Below, one piece after another: positions 1 to 5,678 of a stretch of DNA of 16,792 bases. The position numbers were made by a program, and so were the translations under genes. Under the pieces are notes generated by a model. The model was not told the DNA's origin. It worked only from the letters and a program-made list of their open reading frames with translations, and searched no databases. The stretch comes from an uncultured Clostridia bacterium. GTDB taxonomy: Bacteria > Bacillota > Clostridia > Christensenellales > CAG-314. Positions within the stretch are counted from its first letter, which is position 1. The number at the start of each line of letters is the position of its first letter. The stretch lies in NCBI GenBank assembly GCA_934203075.1, contig CAKPYT010000042.1, forward strand, positions 1 to 16,792, in the 5' to 3' direction.

Positions 1-18
1 CGTTCCTTCGGTTGTTTG

Positions 19-85
19 GTCGGCTCGTTGTTCGTAAAGTAACGCCGTTCGTTACGAGCCGACTTCCAACCCGTTCGAATCCCCA
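19..85. repeat. Inverted repeat plus tRNA T-loop-like sequence at window edge
   Basis: A 10-bp perfect inverted repeat (GTCGGCTCGT at 19-28, ACGAGCCGAC at 54-63) encloses two competing shorter hairpins: GTAACG/CGTTAC at 39-44/50-55 and TCGTAA/TTACGA at 32-37/52-57. Just to the right, 73-84 reads GTTCGAATCCCC, which resembles a tRNA T-loop and 3' T-stem, but no pairing 5' stem or acceptor arm is visible, so it is not called a tRNA. It lies beyond the terminator of the tRNA operon. It may be a tRNA-derived remnant, an attachment-site scar, or part of an element that continues left of the window. Only the repeats themselves are directly seen. Confidence 0.35.
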
Positions 86-101
86 AAAAAACGAAAAAAG
101 C

Positions 102-132
102 AAAAAAATACGAACCGTTGGGGTTCGTATTT
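102..132 (-). terminator. Intrinsic terminator of the tRNA operon
   Basis: An 11-bp stem (106-116 with 122-132, 5-nt loop) is followed on the minus strand by a T-rich run. It sits 8 bp beyond the 3' CCA end of tRNA-Ala, the last gene of the minus-strand cluster, as expected for a factor-independent terminator. Confidence 0.85.
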
Positions 133-140
133 CTTACTTT

Positions 141-216
141 TGGTGGAGATAATGGGATTCGAACCCCTGACCTATGCATTGCGAACGCATCGCTCTACCA
201 ACTGAGCCATATCCCC
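141..216 (-). tRNA. tRNA-Ala(CGC)
   Basis: The minus strand folds into a complete 76-nt cloverleaf with encoded CCA. The acceptor stem GGGGATA/TATCTCC carries the G3-U70 pair that is the alanine identity element. The anticodon loop TTCGCAA gives anticodon CGC, reading the GCG codon. The T-stem contains one G-A mismatch (AGGGG against CCCAT), which is slightly unusual. It is the last gene in the operon. Confidence 0.93.
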
Positions 217-279
217 ATAGAGGCGCCTGTTCGAAGAACCCTCCGTAAACAAAACGCGCTACTTTTCGCAGCGCATTGT

Positions 280-355
280 TGGTGGGGAGTACAGGGCTCG
301 AACCTGTGACCCCCTGCTTGTAAGGCAGATGCTCTCCCAACTGAGCTAACTCCCC
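280..355 (-). tRNA. tRNA-Val(TAC)
   Basis: A complete 76-nt cloverleaf on the minus strand: acceptor GGGGAGT/ACTCCCC, D-arm GCTC/GAGC, anticodon stem TCTGC/GCAGG with loop CTTACAA (anticodon TAC, valine), T-arm ACAGG/CCTGT, and encoded CCA. Confidence 0.95.
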
Positions 356-359
356 GAAA

Positions 360-434
360 TGGTGACCCCTGCGAGAATCGAACTCGCGTTACCGCCGTGA
401 AAGGGCGATGTCTTGACCGCTTGACCAAGGGGCC
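360..434 (-). tRNA. tRNA-Glu(TTC)
   Basis: A complete 75-nt cloverleaf on the minus strand: acceptor GGCCCCT/AGGGGTC, anticodon loop CTTTCAC (anticodon TTC, glutamate), T-arm GCGAG/CTCGC, encoded CCA. It is separated from tRNA-Val by only 4 bp and from tRNA-Met by 5 bp, so all are processed from one transcript. Confidence 0.95.
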
Positions 435-439
435 GCATA

Positions 440-516
440 TGGTAGCGGCGGTCGGATTCGAACCAACGACCTGCCGGGTATGAACCGGCCGCTATAACCA
501 ACTAAGCTACGCCGCC
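440..516 (-). tRNA. tRNA-Met(CAT), elongator
   Basis: A 77-nt cloverleaf on the minus strand with anticodon loop TTCATAC (CAT) and stem GCCGG/CCGGC. The acceptor GGCGGCG/CGCCGCT is paired at position 1 (a G-U wobble), and the start closely resembles the Bacillus elongator tRNA-Met, so this is the elongator rather than the initiator. A tRNA-Ile with modified CAT is possible but less likely from the acceptor sequence. Confidence 0.88.
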
Positions 517-528
517 ATAAAAGCGAAA

Positions 529-607
529 TGGTTGCGGGGGAGGGATTTGAACCTCTCGACCTCCGGGTTATGAGCCCGACGAGCTGACCAGACTGCTCTA
601 CCCCGCG
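529..607 (-). tRNA. Initiator tRNA-fMet(CAT)
   Basis: A 79-nt cloverleaf on the minus strand. The acceptor stem CGCGGGG/CCCCGCA has an unpaired C1-A72, and the anticodon stem ends in GGG/CCC (TCGGG CTCATAA CCCGG). Both are hallmarks of bacterial initiator tRNA. The T-arm is odd: GAGAGG faces CCCTC and pairs well only if one A is bulged. It is the first gene after the operon promoter. Confidence 0.92.
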
Positions 608-639
608 ATATCTATACGTGCCGGCGAACCAGCCTATAA

Positions 640-668
640 ATAATAGCAAAACGCACACGCATTGTCAA
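640..668 (-). promoter_or_regulatory. Promoter of the tRNA operon
   Basis: On the minus strand a consensus -35 TTGACA (663-668) is followed by a 17-bp spacer and a -10 TATTAT (640-645). Transcription would start near 633, about 26 bp before tRNA-fMet. The strength fits a stable-RNA promoter. Confidence 0.9.
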
Positions 669-902
669 CTGTTTTCAAAATATTTCCCCACAATTATTTC
701 CCGTGCGAAGTTTTCTTCCCGCAGCGAAAGGCGGAAAGGCGCGTTTGCGGGCTGTTTTTACGCAGAACAGTGGAAAAACGGGACACAATACGCCAAAATA
801 AAAAACAATCGGAGGTTCAGCCGGTGCGGCTGAGAGGAGAATCCTGCTACGGGCAGGGGGGAGCGGAAAGGGGAGCACGGAAACACACGGGCAATGAAAC
901 GG
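669..902. other. Intergenic stretch between divergent promoters
   Basis: No convincing gene is seen between the tRNA promoter and the promoter of the DUF308 gene. Two adjacent small hairpins occur (TCAGCC/GGCTGA near 817-834 and CCTGC/GCAGG near 852-866). They lie upstream of the mapped promoter, so they are not a leader of the next gene. Short open frames here have no ribosome binding site and look spurious. Confidence 0.5.
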
Positions 903-931
903 TTGAAGGAAAAGCGAAAGTGTGCTATACT
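903..931 (+). promoter_or_regulatory. Promoter of the DUF308 gene, extended -10
   Basis: TTGAAG (903-908), 17-bp spacer, TGC-TATACT (-10 at 926-931 with an extended TGn). A small inverted repeat, ATACT-TGC-AGTAT (927-939), overlaps the -10 and could be an operator half-pair. The short leader also holds a 6-bp hairpin CTTTGC/GCAAAG (941-956) just before the ribosome binding site. Confidence 0.75.
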
Positions 932-971
932 TGCAGTATCCTTTGCAAGGGCAAAGCAAAAGAGGTGCGGA

Positions 972-1766
972 ATGAAAAAGTTTCTTCAAAAATTAGCAGC
1001 CTATAGTTGGGGTGTGTTGCTGTTTGCCTTGATGTTTACGGCATCCGGCGTGTGTCTCATTTCTTTTCCGGAGGAAGCTCTTCCCACGGTCGTTCTGGTC
1101 ATCAGTATTATTGCCATTGTGTTTGCCGTGGCGTTGGCGATCCTTGCTCTGGCGGGAAAATCCAGAGACGTCGGGTTTTATTTTCAACTGTGCGGGGCAA
1201 TCTGCGCATTGTTTTGCGGCATCTTTTTGTTGCTGAAGCACAACGACGGCGTTGCTTTGCTGACGCTTTTTGTCGGCGTGCTGGTGATGATAGACGGTTC
1301 TTTCAAACTGCATACGGCCATTTTGTCCAAACGGTATCGCCATTCTCTGTGGTGGGTGATGCTGGTGCTTTCCGTCGTATGTATTGCAGGCGGGTTGTAT
1401 CTTGTGAAATGGGTGCCGACGGACCGTGTCAAATTTTGTTCCGTCCTGATGGGCATCGTGATGATTCTGGAAGGGGTTCAGAATTTTTTAAGTACGTTCT
1501 ATACGCCTGGCATCGATAAGCGCCGCAAAAAAGAGATTCTGGAAGAATCGCTGGCGGAAACCGCTGCAGGGAGGGACGAGCAGGCAGGCAAAGCGCTGCC
1601 GATAGAGTCCGTCCGCACGGAGGAACCCGCAATTGCTCCGTCGGAAGAAGAGCCGGCGTTGCCGCAGGCAGAATCGGTTGCGGAAACAGTCTCCCTGGAG
1701 GGCGGCGCTTCCGTTACGATGCAGGATGCTCCGGACGATTCCGCCGAAGAGGAAGAAAAGAAATAA
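972..1766 (+). CDS. DUF308 / HdeD-like membrane protein
   Basis: A 264-residue integral membrane protein. About six hydrophobic segments (roughly 13-33, 38-62, 69-88, 92-112, 126-147, 153-173) come in pairs with short polar turns containing DG and EG (109-110, 167-168), the pattern of the HdeD/DUF308 family. The tail from about 182 is cytoplasmic in style: a basic KRRKK patch, then a long Glu/Ala/Pro-rich acidic stretch ending EEEEKK. The ATG at 972 is chosen because AGAGGTG lies just upstream and the open frame before it precedes the promoter-proximal leader. In enterobacteria HdeD is linked to acid resistance, but most Firmicutes homologues have no known role, so none is assigned. It is monocistronic, between its own promoter and terminator. 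The family call rests on topology and is moderate; membrane location is secure. Confidence 0.8.
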   Translation: MKKFLQKLAAYSWGVLLFALMFTASGVCLISFPEEALPTVVLVISIIAIVFAVALAILALAGKSRDVGFYFQLCGAICALFCGIFLLLKHNDGVALLTLFVGVLVMIDGSFKLHTAILSKRYRHSLWWVMLVLSVVCIAGGLYLVKWVPTDRVKFCSVLMGIVMILEGVQNFLSTFYTPGIDKRRKKEILEESLAETAAGRDEQAGKALPIESVRTEEPAIAPSEEEPALPQAESVAETVSLEGGASVTMQDAPDDSAEEEEKK

Positions 1767-1827
1767 AGGAAGAAGGAGAGGCCTTCCTGCGGGAAGGTGT
1801 GCGAAAAAAATCAGAAAAAACGTAAGC

Positions 1828-1856
1828 AAAAGGGCTGCCGTCGGCAGCCCTTTTTT
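1828..1856. terminator. Bidirectional intrinsic terminator
   Basis: An 8-bp GC-rich stem GGGCTGCC/GGCAGCCC (1832-1839, 1843-1850) with a 3-nt loop is followed by six T on the plus strand and by TTTT on the minus strand. It ends the DUF308 gene and can also stop the convergent symporter transcript, whose stop codon is 65 bp away. Confidence 0.88.
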
Positions 1857-1914
1857 GTGTGTGAGTGACTGCAAAAGCGGGGAAAACAGGCACCCTATTT
1901 TTTGTTGTTTCGCT

Positions 1915-3339
1915 TCAGACTTCCGGAGTTTCCGCAGGTGTTTTTGCTTCGGGCAGGGGGCGGAGCGTGTGATCTTTTGCTTCCTGCGAGACGATTTTGG
2001 AAAGAGCGATCAGCGCCAGCACGTTAGGGAAAACCATCAGATAGTTAAAGAAGTCCGTCAATTCCCAAACGAGGTCGTTGGAAAGCAGCGTCCCGAGGAA
2101 CACGAAGCCGACGGCCAGAAGGGAATAGACAAAGGAGGATTTTTTGCCGAACAGGTAGCAATAGTTGATTTTGCCGAACAGGTTCCAGCTGATGATGGTG
2201 GAAAAGGCAAAGAAAGTGAGGCACACGGCAACGAAAATGCCCGCAAACAGATTGCCTGCACTGCTTCCGTGGAAGATGCCGGCAATGGCAAGCTGCAGCG
2301 TGTTGGTTTTGGTAAACCCTTCCACCACGCCGTTGGCAAGAGCCCCGCCCTTGGTGTACAGCGAAGTGATGACGATAAGAGCCGTCATCGTGAGTACGAT
2401 GAAGGTATCGATAAACACCCCGATCATGGCAGAGGTGCCTTGTTCGTGCGCGGAGGATACGTTTGCCTGGGCATGCGCGTGCGGGGTGGAGCCCATGCCC
2501 GCTTCGTTGGAGAACAATCCGCGTTTTGCCCCCTGACTGATGGCCGTTTTCAAGGCGTAGCCGAGAGATCCGCCGAGGATGGCATCCGGACGGAACGCGT
2601 ATTTCAGAATGAGCCAGAATGCTTCCGGCAGGGCGGTAATGCGGAAGCAAAGAATCACGATGCCCCCGAAGATATAAAGGGTTGCCATAACGGGCACCAG
2701 TTTTTCCGTGACGGCGGCAAGACGTTTTACCCCGCCGAGGAAGACCAGCGCGCAAAGGATGGCAATGGGAATGCCGATGATCCACGGAGAGAGCCCCGTC
2801 ACGTTGGAGACGGCCTCGCCGATGGAGTTGGATTGTACCATAGAGCCCATCAGACCGAGTGCCAGAATGGCCGAAACGGCAAAGAAGGCAGAAAGGAACT
2901 TGCCGAATTTGCCGCGGAAAGCGCGCTGAATGTAGTACACCGGCCCGCCGGAAACGCTGCCGTCCTCCTGCACGACGCGCGTTTTTTGGGCCAGAACCGC
3001 TTCGGCGTAGATGGTTGCCATGCCGAAAAAGGCGATGACCCACATCCAGAAAATCGCCCCGGGGCCGCCCAGAAGAATGGCGCCGCACGCCCCCACGATG
3101 TTTCCTGTGCCGACCTGGGCGGCAACCGCCGTTGTCAGCGCCTGAAAGGAGGACATTCCGCCTTTTTGCGCGCCCCCGTTCAGTTTGATTCTGCCAAAAA
3201 CGTTGCGCATGCCTTCGCCGAACGCCCGCACCTGGATAAATCTTGTTTTGATGGTGAAGAACAAGCCGGTGCCGATGAGAAGAATCAGCAAAGCGTAGTC
3301 CGTCAGATAGTTGTTGATGGTCTGTACGATGTGAAGCAT
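1915..3339 (-). CDS. AGCS-family sodium:alanine/glycine symporter
   Basis: A 474-residue multi-spanning transporter (about ten or more membrane segments) that would import glycine or alanine with Na+. The AGCS family signature is intact at residues 91-106 (GGPGAIFWMW followed by VIAFFG). Other family features are GTGNIVGACGAI (77-88) just before it and the stretch with GLFSNEAGMGS near residues 278-288. Length matches the family (about 450-480 residues). The ATG at 3339 is chosen because AGGAGG (3348-3353) precedes it by 8 bp; the open frame continues upstream only through the riboswitch leader. The protein ends in a polar Pro/Glu/Thr tail. A glycine riboswitch directly upstream supports glycine as a substrate or signal. 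Often named alsT or agcS; the exact substrate cannot be told from sequence, so no symbol is given. Confidence 0.95.
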   Translation of the reverse strand: MLHIVQTINNYLTDYALLILLIGTGLFFTIKTRFIQVRAFGEGMRNVFGRIKLNGGAQKGGMSSFQALTTAVAAQVGTGNIVGACGAILLGGPGAIFWMWVIAFFGMATIYAEAVLAQKTRVVQEDGSVSGGPVYYIQRAFRGKFGKFLSAFFAVSAILALGLMGSMVQSNSIGEAVSNVTGLSPWIIGIPIAILCALVFLGGVKRLAAVTEKLVPVMATLYIFGGIVILCFRITALPEAFWLILKYAFRPDAILGGSLGYALKTAISQGAKRGLFSNEAGMGSTPHAHAQANVSSAHEQGTSAMIGVFIDTFIVLTMTALIVITSLYTKGGALANGVVEGFTKTNTLQLAIAGIFHGSSAGNLFAGIFVAVCLTFFAFSTIISWNLFGKINYCYLFGKKSSFVYSLLAVGFVFLGTLLSNDLVWELTDFFNYLMVFPNVLALIALSKIVSQEAKDHTLRPLPEAKTPAETPEV

Positions 3340-3358
3340 GGGTATATCCTCCTGAAAT

Positions 3359-3391
3359 AAAAAAACAGAGTTCCGTAAAAACGGAACTCTG
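3359..3391 (-). terminator. Riboswitch-controlled terminator (expression platform)
   Basis: On the minus strand CAGAGTTCCG and CGGAACTCTG form a perfect 10-bp stem with a 6-nt loop, followed by seven T, ending just before the AGGAGG of the symporter gene. The 5' arm can instead pair with the start of the riboswitch aptamer (3492-3500), so this is the switchable terminator of the leader. Confidence 0.9.
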
Positions 3392-3423
3392 AAAGAAATC
3401 GGGGAAACGATTTCGTTCGCTTG

Positions 3424-3500
3424 CTCTGTCCTTTTGCCTGAGAGATTCGGCTTGCGCCTTGCACCTTCGGCATCCGATAAACGGACTTCTCCAGAGTTCC
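3424..3500 (-). promoter_or_regulatory. Glycine riboswitch, single aptamer
   Basis: The minus strand carries the conserved core of the gcvT/glycine RNA motif: a 5' GGAACTCTGGAG, an internal CCGAAGGTGCAA, and the 3' signature CTCAGGCAAAAGGACAGAG. P1 forms between CTCTG at the 5' end and CAGAG at the 3' end. Only one aptamer core is present; most glycine riboswitches are tandem. The 5' strand of P1 overlaps GGAACTCTG, which is fully complementary to the terminator 5' arm. By this geometry glycine binding (P1 formed) frees the terminator and switches the gene off, while without glycine an antiterminator forms. The OFF direction is inferred from the pairing, and fits a glycine uptake gene. Confidence 0.92.
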
Positions 3501-3505
3501 TTCCG

Positions 3506-3530
3506 CCACCGGTTTGGATCATCCCGGTGG
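3506..3530 (-). promoter_or_regulatory. Leader hairpin 5' of the aptamer, possible ghost aptamer
   Basis: A 7-bp hairpin (CCACCGG/CCGGTGG, 11-nt loop) lies 5 nt upstream of the glycine aptamer in the same transcript. Single glycine riboswitches commonly retain a reduced neighbouring helix in place of the second aptamer, which docks with and stabilises the real one. The position suits that role; the hairpin is seen, the role is inferred. Confidence 0.6.
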
Positions 3531-3554
3531 TTTCCATAGGGAATTGATACATTT

Positions 3555-3583
3555 ACTATACGGGGTTTTGTGCGGTTTGTCAA
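3555..3583 (-). promoter_or_regulatory. Promoter of riboswitch-symporter transcript
   Basis: On the minus strand TTGACA (3578-3583), a 17-bp spacer and TATAGT (3555-3560). The predicted start near 3548 puts the whole leader hairpin, aptamer and terminator inside the transcript. Confidence 0.9.
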
Positions 3584-3743
3584 TAAAATCGGGAGTAAAA
3601 AATGTTTTCTGCCGCAATCGGGGCAGAAGTTTTTGCGTAATACCGGCAAAAGCGGTTTCCCGCAAGGCAGAAACGGAAGGCACTTCCCCTTCGCCGGAAA
3701 AGAAACGTCCGACGGATGGGGAGAATAATTTTCGGAAAACCTA

Positions 3744-3772
3744 TTGATTTTTCCTGTCCGGTATGCTATATT
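3744..3772 (+). promoter_or_regulatory. Promoter of the rod-shaped RNA, extended -10
   Basis: TTGATT (3744-3749), 17-bp spacer, TGC-TATATT (-10 at 3767-3772 with extended TGn). The expected start, 6-8 bases later at 3778-3780, coincides with the first paired base of the structured RNA below. That agreement strengthens both calls. Confidence 0.8.
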
Positions 3773-3777
3773 TCCTG

Positions 3778-3948
3778 TTGCCAAACGAAACGAATACTCA
3801 CTTTGCAGTGCAAGAATTTTCTATTTTTCAGGGGGGAAATCTACCCTTTTCTTTGTGCAATACACACTTGAATTTGATAAAAAAGCAAATTCCGTGCGGT
3901 GTGTGTTGTATCAGATCATTCTTGCAACGAGTCCGTTTCGTTTGGCGA
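3778..3948 (+). ncRNA. ssrS: Rod-shaped structured RNA, candidate 6S RNA
   Basis: The 171-nt segment folds end to end. The closing stem pairs 3778-3792 with 3934-3948 (15 bp, core CCAAACGAAACG/CGTTTCGTTTGG, one G-U). After small internal loops, ACTC/GAGT (3796-3799 with 3929-3932) and TGCAAGAAT/ATTCTTGCA (3809-3817 with 3918-3926) continue the rod. A large asymmetric bubble follows: about 40 nt on the 5' side (3818-3857), 9 nt on the 3' side. The apical arm pairs 3858-3867 with 3899-3908 (10 bp, one G-U) and 3870-3876 with 3886-3892. Closing stem, central bubble near nucleotide 40 and apical stem is the 6S RNA plan, which mimics an open promoter and binds RNA polymerase holoenzyme. Length and the strong promoter also fit. 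The 5' bubble strand is longer than usual, so a different structured RNA or a leader of the downstream operon remains possible. The symbol applies only if the 6S call holds. Confidence 0.55.
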
Positions 3949-3969
3949 CGATCGGAGTTTGCGTTTTTT

Positions 3970-3999
3970 GTGCGTTTGCTTCGGCGGCGCACTTTTTTT
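3970..3999 (+). terminator. Probable terminator of the structured RNA
   Basis: GTGCG and CGCAC (3970-3974, 3988-3992) pair across a 13-nt loop and are followed by seven T. The stem is short, so termination may be leaky. It lies 22 bp after the rod-shaped RNA; partial read-through would feed the lipoprotein operon at 4199. Confidence 0.55.
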
Positions 4000-4198
4000 A
4001 TGCAGAATTGCGCAGAACGGATCAAACTTCCTTTCCTCGCATTGTCCGCGAAGGGGCTTCCGGAACCGAAACAAGCCGCAAACGCAGGCGTGTTGTGAAG
4101 AGGAATGCGTATGCGTCGGGAAAACGAATCGTATATTAAAGTATCCGCTAACATCGAATCATCGGGCAAAACGCCTGAAATTGATAAAGGAGTGCAAA
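4000..4198 (+). other. Leader region before the lipoprotein operon
   Basis: No gene is seen here. TATATT at 4132-4137 could be a -10 box, but no -35-like hexamer sits 16-18 bp upstream. A clear ribosome binding site AAAGGAG (4186-4192) precedes the ATG at 4199. The operon promoter is therefore not identified. Confidence 0.4.
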
Positions 4199-5677
4199 AT
4201 GAAAAAACTAGGCAGTTACTTATTATGTTGGTTGCTGCTGCTGACGGCAATGCTGACCGGATGCGGCGGGGGACACAAGATCGGCAGTAGTTGGAAGGCA
4301 GATGCAGCCAATCATTGGCACGCCTGTTCGCACTGCGACGAGTTGTTCGACAAAGGGGCACACCAAATGACGGAAGAAACGCAAAATGCCACCTGCACGC
4401 AGGACGGGTTTGTGAAGCATACCTGTACCGTCTGCGGATTTTCTTATAAGGACACTTTGACGCACAGCGGGCATAGGCTCGAAAAGCATACCGCAGTGGA
4501 TGTGGATTGCGTCAAAGGCGGAAACAGTGAATACTATTCCTGTTCTGTTTGCAACAAATACTATTCCGATGCGACGGCAGAACACGAAATCGCGAAAGAT
4601 TCCTGGCTGCTGAAAGCGAACGGACATCAACTGACGCATATTGCGGCGAAAGAGGCTTCCAGAACGGAGGAAGGGAATATCGAGTATTACGTTTGCGGGG
4701 CCTGCCACAAAAACTTTACGGACGCAACCGGCACAACGGAAATTACGACAAGCGTGAAGATTGCACAGTTGGTTTCCTCCGTGGCGGAGGCCAAAACGGC
4801 GAACGTGGGGGAGACGCTGCTTGTGCGCGGTATTGTTGTGGGGGTTACGTCCACCGGTGCGTCGAAAGGGCTGCAAACGTCTCTTGCCCTGAAGGACGAA
4901 AATTCCAATGCCGTGATTCCTCTTTCCGGCGGGGTGGGCAGTGCCACGAAACTGAGTTCTGCCCTGGGCACGACAAAGGATTTGAAAATGCCCTACGAAA
5001 AGGGCGCGATTGTGCAGGTTCCCGTTACGGTGTCCATCACCAGTGCTACGTACGCCTGCGGCAATGCGTACGTCCGTTACCTCAACTTTATCGACGGGGA
5101 AGAAGAACTTTCTTCCTATCAGGTGGGCACGGCAACGGATTTTGCGTTTGATCTGACGGACAGTTCCATTGCGGATATTTCCACGCAGGCGGATTTCTTC
5201 CGCTTTTTGGGGTTGGCAAACGGCTCGAACGTTTCTTCGTCGGAAGGGTTTGCCTACAGTGCGGAAACGGCAGGGAGCAATACCTATCGCCTGGTGCGCA
5301 TGACGAACCTGGAAGGCGTTCTGAACAGCGCCACGACGGTGGAAGAAAAGTTCCGCTACTGGAGGCCTGTTTTCGGGGCAGAGTACGATACCTGGGCAAA
5401 AACCTCCATCAGCAACTCGGCTTCCGCCAAAAACGATATCGGTGCGCATCAATCGTACTATCCGGTGTTTAACAACTACAATACCTATGTCAATACGGGC
5501 AGTTCCTTCTCGGAACTGGTGTTCGGCGATACTTCGGCCGCGGTTTTCAAGGATTGGAAGAACCATACCACAACGGAAAAAACGGTGTATTGCCTGTTTA
5601 TCGGCGGAAACGATTACTATGCTCATTTCGTCGTTCTGGATACGTCCTGGGTGGTAGGCACGACGGAGGCAGCGTAA
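4199..5677 (+). CDS. Lipoprotein with Cys-rich repeats and paired OB-like domains
   Basis: A 492-residue predicted surface lipoprotein. The signal peptide has KK, a hydrophobic core (about 7-19) and lipobox LTGC with lipidated Cys22. Residues 38-170 hold a repeated Cys-rich module with CxxC pairs at 43/46, 76/79, 115/118 and 166/169 plus nearby His, of a type common in clostridial surface proteins; metal binding is plausible but unproven. From about 185 come two beta-rich segments: the first (about 195-300) has LLVRGIVVGV and LKDENSNAVI and looks like an OB fold; the second ends with YCLFIGGNDYYAHFVVLDTS (464-483). The same blocks recur in the next protein, so the two are paralogues. No catalytic motif is seen. 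The ATG at 4199 has AAAGGAG 6 bp upstream. The function is unknown; cell-surface location is well supported. Confidence 0.88.
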   Translation: MKKLGSYLLCWLLLLTAMLTGCGGGHKIGSSWKADAANHWHACSHCDELFDKGAHQMTEETQNATCTQDGFVKHTCTVCGFSYKDTLTHSGHRLEKHTAVDVDCVKGGNSEYYSCSVCNKYYSDATAEHEIAKDSWLLKANGHQLTHIAAKEASRTEEGNIEYYVCGACHKNFTDATGTTEITTSVKIAQLVSSVAEAKTANVGETLLVRGIVVGVTSTGASKGLQTSLALKDENSNAVIPLSGGVGSATKLSSALGTTKDLKMPYEKGAIVQVPVTVSITSATYACGNAYVRYLNFIDGEEELSSYQVGTATDFAFDLTDSSIADISTQADFFRFLGLANGSNVSSSEGFAYSAETAGSNTYRLVRMTNLEGVLNSATTVEEKFRYWRPVFGAEYDTWAKTSISNSASAKNDIGAHQSYYPVFNNYNTYVNTGSSFSELVFGDTSAAVFKDWKNHTTTEKTVYCLFIGGNDYYAHFVVLDTSWVVGTTEAA

Positions 5678-5678
5678 C

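Noticed and set aside
61..90. Plus-strand tRNA ending at the GTTCGAATCCCC motif
   Set aside because: The 5' T-stem does not pair, and no anticodon, D-arm or acceptor stem can be found upstream in the window.
826..870. GGCTGAGAGG resembling part of a TPP riboswitch
   Set aside because: The second conserved TPP region (CTGATCTGG and the following core) is absent, and the segment lies upstream of the mapped promoter of the next gene.
675..989. Minus-strand open frame of about 100 codons in the intergenic region
   Set aside because: Its composition is Pro/Cys/Phe-rich and uneven, it has no ribosome binding site, and it overlaps both the promoter and start of the DUF308 gene.
1633..3360. Long plus-strand open frame opposite the symporter gene
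   Set aside because: Its translation is low-complexity and His/Arg/Gly-rich. It is the antisense of a well-supported AGCS gene and crosses the terminator and riboswitch region.
4319..4339. HWHACSHC considered as a haem c-binding CxxCH site
   Set aside because: The order is CxxC without a following His; the pattern recurs as a CxxC repeat module as in the other lipoproteins.
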